Source of the DNA: a virus
Virus record (IMG/VR): IMGVR_UViG_3300021957_006387
Location: 1 to 35,001 of that record
Length of the DNA stretch: 35,001 bases
Strand: one strand, 5' to 3'
Part shown: piece by piece, positions 1 to 10,131 of the stretch
Numbering within the stretch: the stretch's first letter is position 1
How the letters are laid out: every line of letters begins with the position of its first letter
Translations under genes and position numbers: made by a program
The notes under the pieces: model-generated
Seen by the model: only the letters and a program-made list of their open reading frames with translations
Told to the model about the DNA's origin: nothing
Databases searched by the model: none

Positions 1-223
1 ATCTAACTGTTGTGCTTTTTATTTAATAGAAGGTTCTGATAGTAGTTGGCAAATTAGTAATAGAATAGAATCAAGTGACATTGCAGCTAATGATTATTTT
101 GGATCAAATAATTTTTATAGTTTAGATATTTCTGGAGATGGAAATACATTAATAGCTGGTACAGAAAATGAAGACACAGGTGGCGATAGAGCAGGATCTA
201 CATACATTTTTACAAATTCATAA
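1..223 (+). CDS. 3' end of a propeller fibre paralogue (cut by window edge)
   Basis: An open frame enters from the left edge (first full codon at base 2) and stops at TAA 221-223. The visible 73 residues hold the tail of one FG-GAP-like blade (SSWQISNRIESSD), a complete final blade (SDIAANDYFG, then SGDGNTLIAGTENEDTGG) and the C-terminus STYIFTNS. This matches the final blade and end of the complete paralogues that follow, which end in YVFTA, YIFDA or FVFTA. It is therefore the C-terminal part of another member of the same array. Its N-terminal tag, stalk and connector lie outside the window. The next gene starts 12 nt after this stop with the same AAAGGA ribosome binding site used across the array. 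Confidence 0.85.
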   Translation, partial: SNCCAFYLIEGSDSSWQISNRIESSDIAANDYFGSNNFYSLDISGDGNTLIAGTENEDTGGDRAGSTYIFTNS

Positions 224-235
224 AGGAAGAATTAA

Positions 236-2149
236 ATGAGTAACGGAAGAAAATTTGCAAATATAATAGTTGGAACTGAAGTTAAAGTCTCAGTTGTAGA
301 TTCAGATTTAGCTAACACTGTAAATGCTATCAAATCTAGATTAGACTCGGATGATGGTAAAATACAAAGTGTTTCAAATTTATTAGATACTAGTATTAGT
401 TCAATAAAAACTAGATTAGACTCAGACGATGCAAAGTTGCAATCGCTAAATACTACAATACTAGCAGGAATTCAAAACTTAGCTGACTCTGATTTAATTA
501 TCAATCAACTTGAATCTAAGATTAATGCAGCTATAACTAAAGTTGATTCTGATTCATCTTTTTTACAAAGTTTAAATACAGAAATAGGCATAATAAAAAC
601 AAGATTAGATTCAGACGAAACTGCTTTGCAAGCTGTTAGTATTTTAACCGCAGCTGCAGCTTCAGGCGCTGGACTAAAAGATTCAGATCTTAAAGTAGTT
701 GCTGATATAAGAAATCATTTAGATTCTGAAATACTTTTTGCAAAAAATATTACCTTAAGCTACACTAATTACATTTATACAGCAACAGCTGGTCAAACAT
801 CATTTACAGGAACTGATGATAATTCTGCTACTCTAGCTTATACTGCAGGATCAATTCAAGTGTTTATGAATGGAATAAAATTATTAAGTCCTGATTTTAC
901 AGCTACAGATGGAACAACTGTTGTATTAACTGAAGCTGCAGGATTAGATTCACAACTAGTAATAGTTGTTCCTAAGCTAGCTTCAAATCCTGTTAGTTAT
1001 GGACCAGTTTGGACATCATTATCTCAACAAGCAAAACTAGTCGCATCGGATGCTGGAACAAATGATTTTTTTGGTGTCAGCGCAGACATTAAAGGTGATT
1101 ATGCAGTTATAGGGGCTAGAGCAGAAAGAGCCGCTTATGTTTTTACAAGAAGTGGAAACAATTGGTCACAACAAGCTAAGCTAACACCTTCTTCAAGTAC
1201 AACTAATTTTGGTCTTTACGTAGCAATGAGCACTGATACAAATTATATAATAGTAGGATCTCCTAATTACAGTACTGGTGGAGGAGGTTTTGTGTTTGTT
1301 AGATCGGGAACATCATGGACAGAACAAACAATATTAGTTGACTCAGGTGTTGCATCTGGTAATGAATGGGAAAGAGTAGCAATAAGTAGTGATGGAACAT
1401 ATGCTGTTGTAGGTTCAATAGGTTATAGTAGTTATAGAGGTAGAGCAACTGTGTTTATAAGAAGTGGAACAACATGGACACAACAAGCACAATTTACTGG
1501 TCAAGCAAATAGTGATAACTTAGCATCTGCGGTTTCTATTAGTGACGATGGTGCAACTTTAGCACTTGGTGCTCAAATGGATGATGATGCAGATGGAAAT
1601 GCTGGATCTTTACATGTTCATACAAGATCAGGTACAACTTGGTCATCTAGAACAGTGTTAACTGCATCAGATGCTGGTGGATCAGATTACTTTGGTGGTG
1701 GAACTAAAGGAGTGGATATTAATGAAGACGGAACTTTAATATTAGTTGGATCATATGGACACAACACTGGAGGTGTTGGCAATTCAGGAGCTGTTTATTT
1801 ATTTAAATATAGTGGATCTTCATGGTCTCAAGTCGCTAAAATAACCCCACCATCTAACGTATTAAATCAAGGTTTTGGCCATCAAGTTGCAATATCTGGA
1901 AATACCGTTACAGTTGGCTATCATGATACCGCTGCTAATTTATCTACTGCAACATGTCATGTATACACAACAGAAGATGAAAGTACTTGGACTTTAGCTA
2001 AAACATTTACTGCATCCGATATTGCAGCTGGAATGTCTTTTGGTCATGGCCTAGCTATAGATGAAGATAGTGGAACAATAGTAGTAGGTGCATCTGGAAC
2101 AGCTAATACGTCTACTTCACCTGGTGCTGCATATGTATTTACAGCTTAA
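236..2149 (+). CDS. Fibre/adhesin paralogue 1: stalk + 7-blade FG-GAP propeller
   Basis: 637 aa, no signal peptide or membrane segment. Order of parts: N-terminal tag MSNGRKFANIIVGTEV; predicted coiled-coil stalk to about residue 173 with RLDSDD-type units (two RLDSDD and one RLDSDE) plus LADSD and VDSD units; connector domain about 176-255 (TATAGQTSFTGTDDN, FMNGIKL, FTATDGTTVVLTE), a small beta domain common in phage tail fibres; then from W259 seven repeats of the type SDAxxxDxFG...VVVGA...YVFTRSGTTW. The chain ends AAYVFTA, so the strand W259-SLSQQAKL probably completes the last blade and closes the ring. FG-GAP repeats are known from integrin-like and adhesion proteins. A receptor-binding role on the virion is inferred from the architecture and from neighbouring tail genes. 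AAAGGA lies 9-14 nt upstream of the ATG. Confidence 0.75.
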   Translation: MSNGRKFANIIVGTEVKVSVVDSDLANTVNAIKSRLDSDDGKIQSVSNLLDTSISSIKTRLDSDDAKLQSLNTTILAGIQNLADSDLIINQLESKINAAITKVDSDSSFLQSLNTEIGIIKTRLDSDETALQAVSILTAAAASGAGLKDSDLKVVADIRNHLDSEILFAKNITLSYTNYIYTATAGQTSFTGTDDNSATLAYTAGSIQVFMNGIKLLSPDFTATDGTTVVLTEAAGLDSQLVIVVPKLASNPVSYGPVWTSLSQQAKLVASDAGTNDFFGVSADIKGDYAVIGARAERAAYVFTRSGNNWSQQAKLTPSSSTTNFGLYVAMSTDTNYIIVGSPNYSTGGGGFVFVRSGTSWTEQTILVDSGVASGNEWERVAISSDGTYAVVGSIGYSSYRGRATVFIRSGTTWTQQAQFTGQANSDNLASAVSISDDGATLALGAQMDDDADGNAGSLHVHTRSGTTWSSRTVLTASDAGGSDYFGGGTKGVDINEDGTLILVGSYGHNTGGVGNSGAVYLFKYSGSSWSQVAKITPPSNVLNQGFGHQVAISGNTVTVGYHDTAANLSTATCHVYTTEDESTWTLAKTFTASDIAAGMSFGHGLAIDEDSGTIVVGASGTANTSTSPGAAYVFTA

Positions 2150-2168
2150 TAATAAAGGAATAAGATAA

Positions 2169-4163
2169 ATGAGTAACGGAAGAAAATTAGCAAATATAAT
2201 TTTAGGAACTGAAGTTAACATTACAAATGTTGATTCTGATTTAGCTAATTCAATTAGTTCAATAAAAACAAGATTAGACTCAGACGACACTAAGCTTCAA
2301 TCATTAGATACAGCTGTTAAAGCTGGATTTACTAACTTAGCTGATTCTGATCTAATTGTAAGTCAGCTTACAGCTAAAATTACTTCTGTAATAACTAACT
2401 TAGATTCAGATACAATTGCTCTACAAACAGTCAATACAAAAATAGGTTTGATAAAATCTAGACTAGATTCTGATGATGCTAAACTTCAAGCAATTGGTAC
2501 AGAATTGTCTTCTGAAATATCAACTACAAATACTGAAATTAGTAGTATCAAATCTAGATTAGATTCAGATGATGCAAAGTTACAATTATTAGATACTTCT
2601 ATACAAACAATCAAAGGTAGATTAGACTCAGACGATGGTGCTATTCAAACATTAACTTCATTAGCTTCAGTAGCTGTAGGAGCAGCTGGATTGAGCGATT
2701 CAGATTTAAAAGTTGTTGCAGATTTAAGAAACGAATTAGATTCTGAAATTTTAACTGTAAGAAATTTAGCACTTTCAAATATTAATTATACCTACACAGC
2801 AACTGCTGATCAAACAACTTATAGTGGCACTGACAATAACTCTCTTACATTAGCTTATACAGCTGGAACTATTCAAGTATTTTTAAATGGTATAAAGTTA
2901 GATGATGCAGATTTTACAGCCACTGATGGAACGTCAGTAAATTTGGTTGAAGGAGCTCAATTAGGTCATCAGTTAACAATAATAGTACCAAGTGTTAAAT
3001 CAAATTATTCTTCTGTTATATCTATAAATTGGAGTGGTTTATCACAAGCACAAAAGGTGACTGCATCAGATGCTGCTAATAGTGATTTCTTTGGAAACGT
3101 TGTTGATGTAGACGGTGATTACGCAGTAGTAGGAGCTCGATTGAATTTCGCTGCTTATATATTTTACTATAATGGATCCACATGGTCAGAACAGCAAAAA
3201 ATACAAGAAACAACTTTTGGAAGTAGTTTTGGTTATGCAGTATCAATATCTGGCGATACGGTAGTAATAGGCTCAAGTAATACAGATGTTAACAGCCCAG
3301 ATGGAACTAAAGCCTATGTGTACACAAGATCAGGTACAACGTGGTCTTTACAACAAAAAGTTGATCCATCTCAAGCTGAACATGATGATTTTTTTGGTTA
3401 TCAAAGAACCATGAAATTAGATAAGTCAAACAATAATCAATTTATCGCAGGCTCGTCCAGTGAAGATGAAAGTTATTCTGCTGAAGGAGCAGTTTATATA
3501 TTTACAAGATCAGGTACAACTTGGACAGAACAACAAAGAATAGTACCTGCTGATGGTGCAATTAATTCTAACTATGGTATTACTGCAGACATTGCAGGTG
3601 ACTATGCGGTGTTTGGTGGAAGGCCTGGAAATAATTTTGCTGTATATGTTTGGACAAGATCTGGAACTACTTGGAGTCAACAAACAACTATTACACAACC
3701 TTCTGGTCACACAAATTCTCAATATGCTTATGACAGTGGACTATCAATTAATAGTACAGGAGACACAATAGCAGTTGGAGCATATGGTAATACATCTACA
3801 CAAGCAGGAAAAGTTTTTATTTTTACAAGGTCAGGTACAACTTGGACAAACCAAGCTGTGATTCAACCTTCTGATACTGCTAACGGCGACTACTTTGGGT
3901 GGGATTGTCAATTAGATACTACTGGTGATACATTAGTAGTGGGAGCAAAATTAGCAAGTACTGGAGGAAAGGTTTATGTGTTTACTAGGTCAGGAACATC
4001 GTGGACTGAACAAAAAGACTTTACAGCTTCAGATGTAGCAGCTAATTGGGAATTTGGTGAAGATGTTGCAATTGATGGTAGTAAAGGTAAAATAGTAGTA
4101 GGTGCAAGACAATACAATTCAAGTAACAATGGTCAAGGCGCAGTATATATATTCGATGCTTAA
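2169..4163 (+). CDS. Fibre/adhesin paralogue 2: long stalk + 7-blade propeller
   Basis: 664 aa. N-terminal tag MSNGRKLANIILGTEV. The stalk belongs to the longest class: the landmark leucine before the connector is L202, against 174 in paralogue 1. Its four RLDSDD units are spaced 63, 32 and 21 residues. The connector spans about 204-283 (TATADQTTYSGTDNN, FLNGIKLDDADF). The propeller begins at W288 (NWSGLSQAQKVTASDAANSD) and has seven blades. Six end in aromatic-rich YVFTRSGTTW-like strands and the seventh ends the protein with VYIFDA. Blades 2-6 carry almost the same RSGTTW strand, with DNA copies close to acaagatcaggtacaact. The protein is presumably a trimeric or multimeric virion fibre head displayed like its neighbours. 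It is intact and follows paralogue 1 by 19 nt. Confidence 0.75.
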   Translation: MSNGRKLANIILGTEVNITNVDSDLANSISSIKTRLDSDDTKLQSLDTAVKAGFTNLADSDLIVSQLTAKITSVITNLDSDTIALQTVNTKIGLIKSRLDSDDAKLQAIGTELSSEISTTNTEISSIKSRLDSDDAKLQLLDTSIQTIKGRLDSDDGAIQTLTSLASVAVGAAGLSDSDLKVVADLRNELDSEILTVRNLALSNINYTYTATADQTTYSGTDNNSLTLAYTAGTIQVFLNGIKLDDADFTATDGTSVNLVEGAQLGHQLTIIVPSVKSNYSSVISINWSGLSQAQKVTASDAANSDFFGNVVDVDGDYAVVGARLNFAAYIFYYNGSTWSEQQKIQETTFGSSFGYAVSISGDTVVIGSSNTDVNSPDGTKAYVYTRSGTTWSLQQKVDPSQAEHDDFFGYQRTMKLDKSNNNQFIAGSSSEDESYSAEGAVYIFTRSGTTWTEQQRIVPADGAINSNYGITADIAGDYAVFGGRPGNNFAVYVWTRSGTTWSQQTTITQPSGHTNSQYAYDSGLSINSTGDTIAVGAYGNTSTQAGKVFIFTRSGTTWTNQAVIQPSDTANGDYFGWDCQLDTTGDTLVVGAKLASTGGKVYVFTRSGTSWTEQKDFTASDVAANWEFGEDVAIDGSKGKIVVGARQYNSSNNGQGAVYIFDA

Positions 4164-4181
4164 TAAAAAGGAATAAAATAA

Positions 4182-6140
4182 ATGAGTAACGCAAGAAAAT
4201 TAGCTAACTTAATGGTAGGCACAGAATTGAAAATTTCTGGTGTAGATTCTGATCTATCAAATACTGTAAATGCCATTAAAGGAAGATTAGATTCAGATGA
4301 TAGCAAGATTCAAAGTTTGTTGACATCACTTGAAAATAAAGTTAGTTCAATAAAAACAAGATTAGATTCTGATGATGCTAAACTTCAAGCATTGAATACA
4401 TCTATTGAAGCTGGTATAGTTAATTTAGTAGATTCAGATCTTATAACAACTCAAATACAATCAAAAATAAATTCTATTGTATCTAATTTAGATTCAGACT
4501 CTACAGCATTACAAGCTGCTAATGAACAAATTACTTTAATCAAAGGTAGATTAGATTCAGATTCAACAGCTATTCAAACAATAGCTGGAATAGCTGATAC
4601 AGCTTCAAGAGCTGGTGGAGTAGGCGATTCAGATTTAAAAGTTGTTGGTGATTTAAGAAACGAATTAGATTCTGAAATTTTATTTGTAAGAAATTTGACA
4701 CTTTCATATACTAACTATGTATATACAGCAACAGCTGGACAAACATCATTTACAGGAACTGATGATAATTCTGCTACTTTATATTATACTGCAGGAGCAA
4801 TATTAGTATTTTTAAATGGTGTTAAATTAGAAGCTGAAGATTTTACAGCTACAGATGGTACTTCAATTGTACTAACAGAACCAGCTGGTCTAAGTAACGA
4901 ATTGAATATAGTGTGTCCTAAATTAGAATCAAATTATACACCCACTATACCTGCTGACTGGGTTAACTCAACTCAAGAAGCTAAAATACTTAGAAGTTCG
5001 TGGAACACAGCAGATGATAATTTTGGAATGAGCGTATCTTTAGACGAGAGTGGTAATACAGCAATTATTGGATCTATTAAAGTTGTAGGTGGTGCTAGAG
5101 GATATGTACATTTTTTTACAAGATCAGGTACTACTTGGACTCAAGGTCAGACATTAACAAGGACAGGTGGAGCTAGTGCTGATAGAAGAAATTTTGCACA
5201 AAAACTTGTTTTATCTAAAGACGGAACGTTTGCTGTTGTAGCAGCTCGGGATGATGACAATCCTTCCGGAGGTTTAGATACTGGTGCTGTTTACGTGTAT
5301 GCGTTGTCAGGTAGTACTTGGAGCCAAGCTCAAATTTTAGCACCAGCTGGTTCTGATATATCAAACGATTCAAGATTTGGTAGAGGTATAGACATAACTA
5401 AAGATGGTTCATATATAATTGTAGGTGCTGCAGCACAAAAAGCTGTTTATGTTTATTTAAAAACAGGTACAACAACTTGGACTTTACAACAAAAAATAAC
5501 ACCTTCAAATAGTTCTGGAGATGATTATGGCGCAAACGTTGCTTTAAATTCAGATACTGGAGACACAGCCATTATTTCTCATGAAGGTAGAGATAGAGTT
5601 TTTATATGGACTAGATCAGGCACTACATGGTCACAACAAGCTGAGATAGCTCCAACAAATCCAAATGATGTTGGAGGTGGTGAGTGGGATGTTAGATCAA
5701 GTGTTACCATATCAGGTGATGGAGATACTGTAGTTTTTGGTGATCAAGGTGAAGGTGCAATATATGTATATACAAGATCTGGCACTACATGGTCTCAGCA
5801 ACAAAAAATAACACCTACTGAGACAATCGGTACAAGTGCTGGTAGAATTAGTAGATGGGGATCATCAATAAGTTTATCTACTGATGGTAATATCTTTGCT
5901 GTAGGAACTGATAGATTTCATGATCTAGGTGACCCAGAAACTGGACAAACACAAGTGTGGCAACGAAGTGGAAGTACTTGGACAGAAAAAAAGAAAATAC
6001 AATCAGCAGACATAGCAGCAGGAGATCATTTTGGAATTTCAAATGCAATATCTGGAGATGGTAAAACATTATTAGTTGGCGCTCAAAGAGATGATGATAA
6101 TGCATCCAACGCTGGATCAGCATTTGTATTTACAGCTTAA
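4182..6140 (+). CDS. Fibre/adhesin paralogue 3: medium stalk + 7-blade propeller
   Basis: 652 aa. Tag MSNARKLANLMVGTEL (Ala at position 4, where paralogues 1 and 2 have Gly). The stalk is in the 174-residue class with three RLDSD units (25- and 63-residue spacing), then DSDLKVVGDLRNELDSEI. Connector about 176-255 (TATAGQTSFTGTDDN, FLNGVKLEAEDF). The propeller starts at W260 and has seven blades ending SAFVFTA. Two blades carry Asp-rich turns (ARDDDNPSGG, AQRDDDNASN) like the Ca2+-binding loops of FG-GAP repeats; calcium binding is inference. Its connector DNA is nearly identical to paralogue 1 around TATAGQTSF, while the turn encoding EAEDFTATDGTS is closest to paralogues 4 and 6, a mosaic pattern. 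Confidence 0.75.
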   Translation: MSNARKLANLMVGTELKISGVDSDLSNTVNAIKGRLDSDDSKIQSLLTSLENKVSSIKTRLDSDDAKLQALNTSIEAGIVNLVDSDLITTQIQSKINSIVSNLDSDSTALQAANEQITLIKGRLDSDSTAIQTIAGIADTASRAGGVGDSDLKVVGDLRNELDSEILFVRNLTLSYTNYVYTATAGQTSFTGTDDNSATLYYTAGAILVFLNGVKLEAEDFTATDGTSIVLTEPAGLSNELNIVCPKLESNYTPTIPADWVNSTQEAKILRSSWNTADDNFGMSVSLDESGNTAIIGSIKVVGGARGYVHFFTRSGTTWTQGQTLTRTGGASADRRNFAQKLVLSKDGTFAVVAARDDDNPSGGLDTGAVYVYALSGSTWSQAQILAPAGSDISNDSRFGRGIDITKDGSYIIVGAAAQKAVYVYLKTGTTTWTLQQKITPSNSSGDDYGANVALNSDTGDTAIISHEGRDRVFIWTRSGTTWSQQAEIAPTNPNDVGGGEWDVRSSVTISGDGDTVVFGDQGEGAIYVYTRSGTTWSQQQKITPTETIGTSAGRISRWGSSISLSTDGNIFAVGTDRFHDLGDPETGQTQVWQRSGSTWTEKKKIQSADIAAGDHFGISNAISGDGKTLLVGAQRDDDNASNAGSAFVFTA

Positions 6141-6158
6141 AGATAAAGGATAAAGTAA

Positions 6159-8363
6159 ATGAGTAACGCAAGAAAAATAGCAAATATAGTAGTAGGCACA
6201 GAAGTTAAACTTTCTGTAGTGGATTCTGATTTGGCTAACACAGTAAGTGCTATAAAATCTAGATTAGATTCTGATGATGGTAAATTACAATCATTAGATA
6301 CTTTAATTAATAGTAGAGTATCTTCAATTAAATCTAGATTAGATTCTGATGATGGTAAGTTACAACAACTCGATACTTTAATAAAATCAAATTTAAGTAA
6401 TTTAGCTGATTCAGATTTAATTGTAAGTCAACTTACTGCTAAAATAACTTCTGTTATAAGTAATTTAGACTCAGACACTACAGGAATACAAGCTGTTAAT
6501 ACTCAAATTCAAACTATTAAAAACAGATTAGATTCTGATGATAGTAAAATTCAATCTTTATCAATCTTATCTCAGTCAGCATTATCTGTTTCAGGAATGA
6601 AAGATTCAGATCTTAAAGTAGTATCTGATTTAAGAAATGATTTAGATTCAGAAATATTATATGTAAGAAATATTGCTCTAAGTTATACTAATTACATTTA
6701 TACAGCAACAGCTGGACAAACAACATTTTCTGGTACTGATGATAACTCAGTTACATTAGCTTATACAGCAGGATCAATATTAGTATTTTTAAATGGTATT
6801 AAAATTGAAGCAGAAGATTTTACAGCTACAGACGGCACTTCAATTGTACTAACAGAAGCAGCTAGTGTCAACGCACAGTTAGTAATAGTTGTTCCTAAGT
6901 TACAATCAAATTACGTAGCTCCTATAGTTATAGATTGGGGAGGAATGCAAACATTTGAAATAGCACCTAATCCTCCAGTTACAGGCCACGTTGGATATTC
7001 AGGAAGTCAAGTAGCTCTAAGTAGTACAGGTCAATATGCAGCAATAAATGCTATGAGTTATACTAATGATAGGGTAGGTCACACTAGTAATTCTGGTGGT
7101 GGTTTTATAATTTATAAAAATAGTAGTTCAGATTACAGTGATGCAACAGCGTGGGATAAAGTAGCTTCCAAACATAGTCTTCCTGTGACGTCAGGAGGAC
7201 CGACAGGAGCAACATTTAGTATTAATGAGGCTAATGAACAACGTTTGGGAGAAAGACCAATTTGGATTAACGAAGATGCCTCTAAAGTTGTAATTCCTCA
7301 TATGCCGACTAGTACTGCTTCAACGTGGGCAATGTTTGTTTTATCCAGAGTTGATAGTGATTTTTCTGACTATGGTTCTTTTAATCCATATGAAATATTA
7401 ACTGATAAAGGTTCTTCTCAAAATAGAATGGAAGGATATTTAGCTTCACATCTTGACGTTGACAAAAACGTTGAAAGAATAGTTTATCATGTTCCTAAAA
7501 TTAATAGTAGTAGTGTTTTTGTTGGAGGTATTGCTATAATAAAAAGAACAGGAACAACTTGGGCTATAGAAGCTCAATTTGATACTCATGATGCAAAAAC
7601 TGGATACCAAACAGTATATACTAATACTTCAAACTCACCTGGAATGGGTAAAGATGGTGTTGTGATGAGTGCAGATGGAGATAAAATAGTTTGTTCTAGC
7701 ACAAATGGAGCTCAAAATGAATCTAACAGAGGAGCTATATGGACGTTTACAAGATCAGGAACAACGTGGTCTATGCCTGATAATGGTACTATATACAATC
7801 CAGATAGTTCATCTAATGCATTTGGAAAATCTATTTCTTTATCAGCTGATGGAAATTATTTAGCAGTTATATGTGCTAATGGTGCTACATCAGGTAGTTC
7901 TGTTGACAATAAAATTAGAACTTATGAGTGGAATTCAGGTACATCGGGTTGGGATGAACTAGCTTCAGACATTTTAATGTCAACTGAAAGCTCTGGTTCT
8001 GGTAGACCACAATGGTTTGGCGATGAAATGAATCTTGTGAAAATCAATAGTGATGGTACTGTTTTAGCATTTAATGCTCGTTATGATGATGACTCAGACG
8101 GCTTGCAAGCTAACACAGGTCTTATAAGAATTTACAAAAGATCAGGTAACACATGGTCATTAGCTAATTATAAATATGGTGCTGATTTATTTAGTTCAGT
8201 AAGTAATTTTAATACCAATCATAGTAGTAATCATTATATAGATAGAATGGATATGAGTGAAACTGGAGCTACAATCATAGCTGCTGCACCATTCTTAGAC
8301 ACTGACATAGCCAATGGAAATGGTCCTACCTATGGAGCTATTGGAATATTACATGATAGTTAA
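6159..8363 (+). CDS. Fibre/adhesin paralogue 4: medium stalk + divergent propeller
   Basis: 734 aa, the longest member. Tag MSNARKIANIVVGTEV, stalk of the 174 class (three RLDSDD units spaced 25 and 63), connector about 176-256 (TATAGQTTFSGTDDN, FLNGIKIEAEDF). The head (W260 to end) is the most divergent. The SDAxxxDxFG openings are largely lost and loops are longer, but seven blade-ending strands can still be counted: GFIIYKNSSSDY, MFVLSRVDSDF, GIAIIKRTGTTW, IWTFTRSGTTW, IRTYEWNSGTSGW, LIRIYKRSGNTW and the terminal AIGILHDS. It also has an Asp-rich turn, ARYDDDSDG. The shared stalk and divergent head suggest a different ligand. Spacing to the next gene is 15 nt. Confidence 0.72.
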   Translation: MSNARKIANIVVGTEVKLSVVDSDLANTVSAIKSRLDSDDGKLQSLDTLINSRVSSIKSRLDSDDGKLQQLDTLIKSNLSNLADSDLIVSQLTAKITSVISNLDSDTTGIQAVNTQIQTIKNRLDSDDSKIQSLSILSQSALSVSGMKDSDLKVVSDLRNDLDSEILYVRNIALSYTNYIYTATAGQTTFSGTDDNSVTLAYTAGSILVFLNGIKIEAEDFTATDGTSIVLTEAASVNAQLVIVVPKLQSNYVAPIVIDWGGMQTFEIAPNPPVTGHVGYSGSQVALSSTGQYAAINAMSYTNDRVGHTSNSGGGFIIYKNSSSDYSDATAWDKVASKHSLPVTSGGPTGATFSINEANEQRLGERPIWINEDASKVVIPHMPTSTASTWAMFVLSRVDSDFSDYGSFNPYEILTDKGSSQNRMEGYLASHLDVDKNVERIVYHVPKINSSSVFVGGIAIIKRTGTTWAIEAQFDTHDAKTGYQTVYTNTSNSPGMGKDGVVMSADGDKIVCSSTNGAQNESNRGAIWTFTRSGTTWSMPDNGTIYNPDSSSNAFGKSISLSADGNYLAVICANGATSGSSVDNKIRTYEWNSGTSGWDELASDILMSTESSGSGRPQWFGDEMNLVKINSDGTVLAFNARYDDDSDGLQANTGLIRIYKRSGNTWSLANYKYGADLFSSVSNFNTNHSSNHYIDRMDMSETGATIIAAAPFLDTDIANGNGPTYGAIGILHDS

Positions 8364-8378
8364 ACAAAGGAAAAGTAA

Positions 8379-10115
8379 ATGAGTAACGCAAGAAGATTGA
8401 GTAGATTGATAGTAGGTACAGAACTTGTAGCCTCAAATGTTGATTCAGATTTATCTACAAAAATTAATTCAATTAAAACAAGATTAGATTCTGATGATAG
8501 TAAAATTCAATCTTTAAGTTCTTCAATTGCTTCTGTATCTTCTGCAGCAGGTTTATTAGATTCTGATTTGAAAGTTGTTGCTGATTTAAGAGATCAATTA
8601 GATTCAGAGATATTATTCGTAAGAAATTTATCATTATCATATAATAGTTATGTTTACAACGCAACAGATGGACAAACATCTTTTACAGGTAATGATGCTA
8701 ACTCAGCAACTCTAGCTTATACTGCAGGATCAATTCAAGTATTTTTAAATGGTATTAAACTAGAAGGTGATGACTACACAGCTTCTGATGGTACTTCTAT
8801 TGTATTAGCTGAAGCAGCAATAACTAATGCACAATTAATTATTGTATGTCCTAAGTTAGAATCAAATTATGTAATTCCACCTTACGTTGCTGATTGGTCT
8901 AATGCACCTGCTGAGACAGCAGCTATTCAACATTCAGGACCTGCAGACAATGATTATTTTGGTGTTGATGTTGGTATAGATAGAAATTATGCTATTGTAG
9001 GAGCATATGGAGATGATGCAGCTGTTAGTTCCGGAGGCGCTGCTTATGTATTTTTTAAGTCTGGAGGATCTTGGTCACAACAAGCTATGATAGGTGGGGA
9101 TACCAATCAAGATTATTTTGCTGGAACAGCTGTTGCCATTGGTGGATCAACTGAAGGACTTAGAGTTGCATTAGGAATTCCTAAATATAACCTTGGAAAC
9201 AATTATGGAAGAGTGATGTTTTATACAAGATCAGGAACAACCTGGACACATCAAGCCAGTATTAATGGAGCTTTAGGTGCATCAACTACAGCAGGATTTG
9301 GTAATGCGCTAGCAATGAGTGGCGATACAACAGTTGTAGGTGCAACTGCTGAGAGTTCAGACACAGGAAGAGTATATGTGTATACTGGAAATGGTACATT
9401 ACAACAAAATATAATTTCAAGCGATGCTGCTTCTGGCGATAAATTTGGATTTTCCGTTGATATTGATGGTGACTTAATGGCTGCTACGGCTCCCTTTAAG
9501 AATGGACAAGAAGGTGCTTGTTATGTTTTTGAAAGATCAGGTACTACTTGGACACAAAAAGCTAAATTAGTTCATACAGGTTCTCAAGGTTCTGATAGAT
9601 TGGGATATTCAGTTTCATGCCACGAAGGTGCAAATGGAACAAATACAATTGCAGTTGGTCATAATGATCAAAGAAGTGCTCCTAACCCTCCACAAGGAGG
9701 AGGAGTTTTCGTATTTACAGGATCAGGAACTAGCTATACTCAACAAGCAAAAATAGTACCATCAGATGTAGCCACCGGAGACTACTTTGGAAGTTCTGAC
9801 GTCAATGGCAGGAGCATAAGTAATCAAATTCAATTTGATAAAGGACAAGCACAAGGAGATGTTCTCTTTATAGGATCAAGCAATGATGACGACAATAGTT
9901 TGAGTAACTCAGGTTCTGTATATGTTTTTAGTAGATCAGGTTCAACGTGGAGTCAAACTCATAAGATAAATGCATTTACTAAAGGACCTTCTGCATCAGC
10001 AAACTTTGGTGGATCTCTTGATGTAGATGAAAATGGTAGTTTAATAGTAGGAGCTCCAAATGATGATGAAGGTGGCACTGCTAGAGGTGCTGCATATATT
10101 TTTGATGCACAATAA
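8379..10115 (+). CDS. Fibre/adhesin paralogue 5: short stalk + 7-blade propeller
   Basis: 578 aa. Tag MSNARRLSRLIVGTEL. The stalk is the short class (landmark leucine L86) with a single RLDSDD. Relative to the 174 class exactly 88 residues are missing between two RLDSDD units, so the junction reads straight from the first unit into the terminal DSDLKVVADLRDQLDSEI segment. Connector about 88-168 (NATDGQTSFTGNDAN, FLNGIKLEGDDY). Seven blades from W173, ending AAYIFDAQ, with openings QHSGPADNDYFG, SSDAASGDKFG and VPSDVATGDYFG. A 64-nt block at its stalk start (8436-8499) is identical to paralogue 8. Blade 3 has a shortened closing strand (YVYTGNGT) without the usual Trp. Confidence 0.74.
   Translation: MSNARRLSRLIVGTELVASNVDSDLSTKINSIKTRLDSDDSKIQSLSSSIASVSSAAGLLDSDLKVVADLRDQLDSEILFVRNLSLSYNSYVYNATDGQTSFTGNDANSATLAYTAGSIQVFLNGIKLEGDDYTASDGTSIVLAEAAITNAQLIIVCPKLESNYVIPPYVADWSNAPAETAAIQHSGPADNDYFGVDVGIDRNYAIVGAYGDDAAVSSGGAAYVFFKSGGSWSQQAMIGGDTNQDYFAGTAVAIGGSTEGLRVALGIPKYNLGNNYGRVMFYTRSGTTWTHQASINGALGASTTAGFGNALAMSGDTTVVGATAESSDTGRVYVYTGNGTLQQNIISSDAASGDKFGFSVDIDGDLMAATAPFKNGQEGACYVFERSGTTWTQKAKLVHTGSQGSDRLGYSVSCHEGANGTNTIAVGHNDQRSAPNPPQGGGVFVFTGSGTSYTQQAKIVPSDVATGDYFGSSDVNGRSISNQIQFDKGQAQGDVLFIGSSNDDDNSLSNSGSVYVFSRSGSTWSQTHKINAFTKGPSASANFGGSLDVDENGSLIVGAPNDDEGGTARGAAYIFDAQ
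8436..8499 (+). repeat. 64-nt exact direct repeat, copy A (paralogue 5 stalk)
   Basis: This block is identical over 64 nt to 13741-13804 in paralogue 8, although the genes differ downstream (short versus long stalk). It encodes NVDSDLSTKINSIKTRLDSD plus the start of the next codons. It ends inside the RLDSDD unit, exactly where the stalk architectures part, which fits recombination at that unit. Confidence 0.9.
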
Positions 10116-10131
10116 ATAAAAGGAAAAGTAA

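Noticed and set aside
8169-8176. Perfect TATAAATA inside paralogue 4 as a promoter for paralogue 5
   Set aside because: It is about 200 nt from the next start, unlike the 21-43 nt of the others, and lies in AT-rich coding sequence encoding NYKYG; chance is likelier.
10111-10118. AATAAATA before paralogue 6 as a late promoter
   Set aside because: Only 13 nt before the ATG and overlapping the stop region; the transcript would start nearly at the ribosome binding site.
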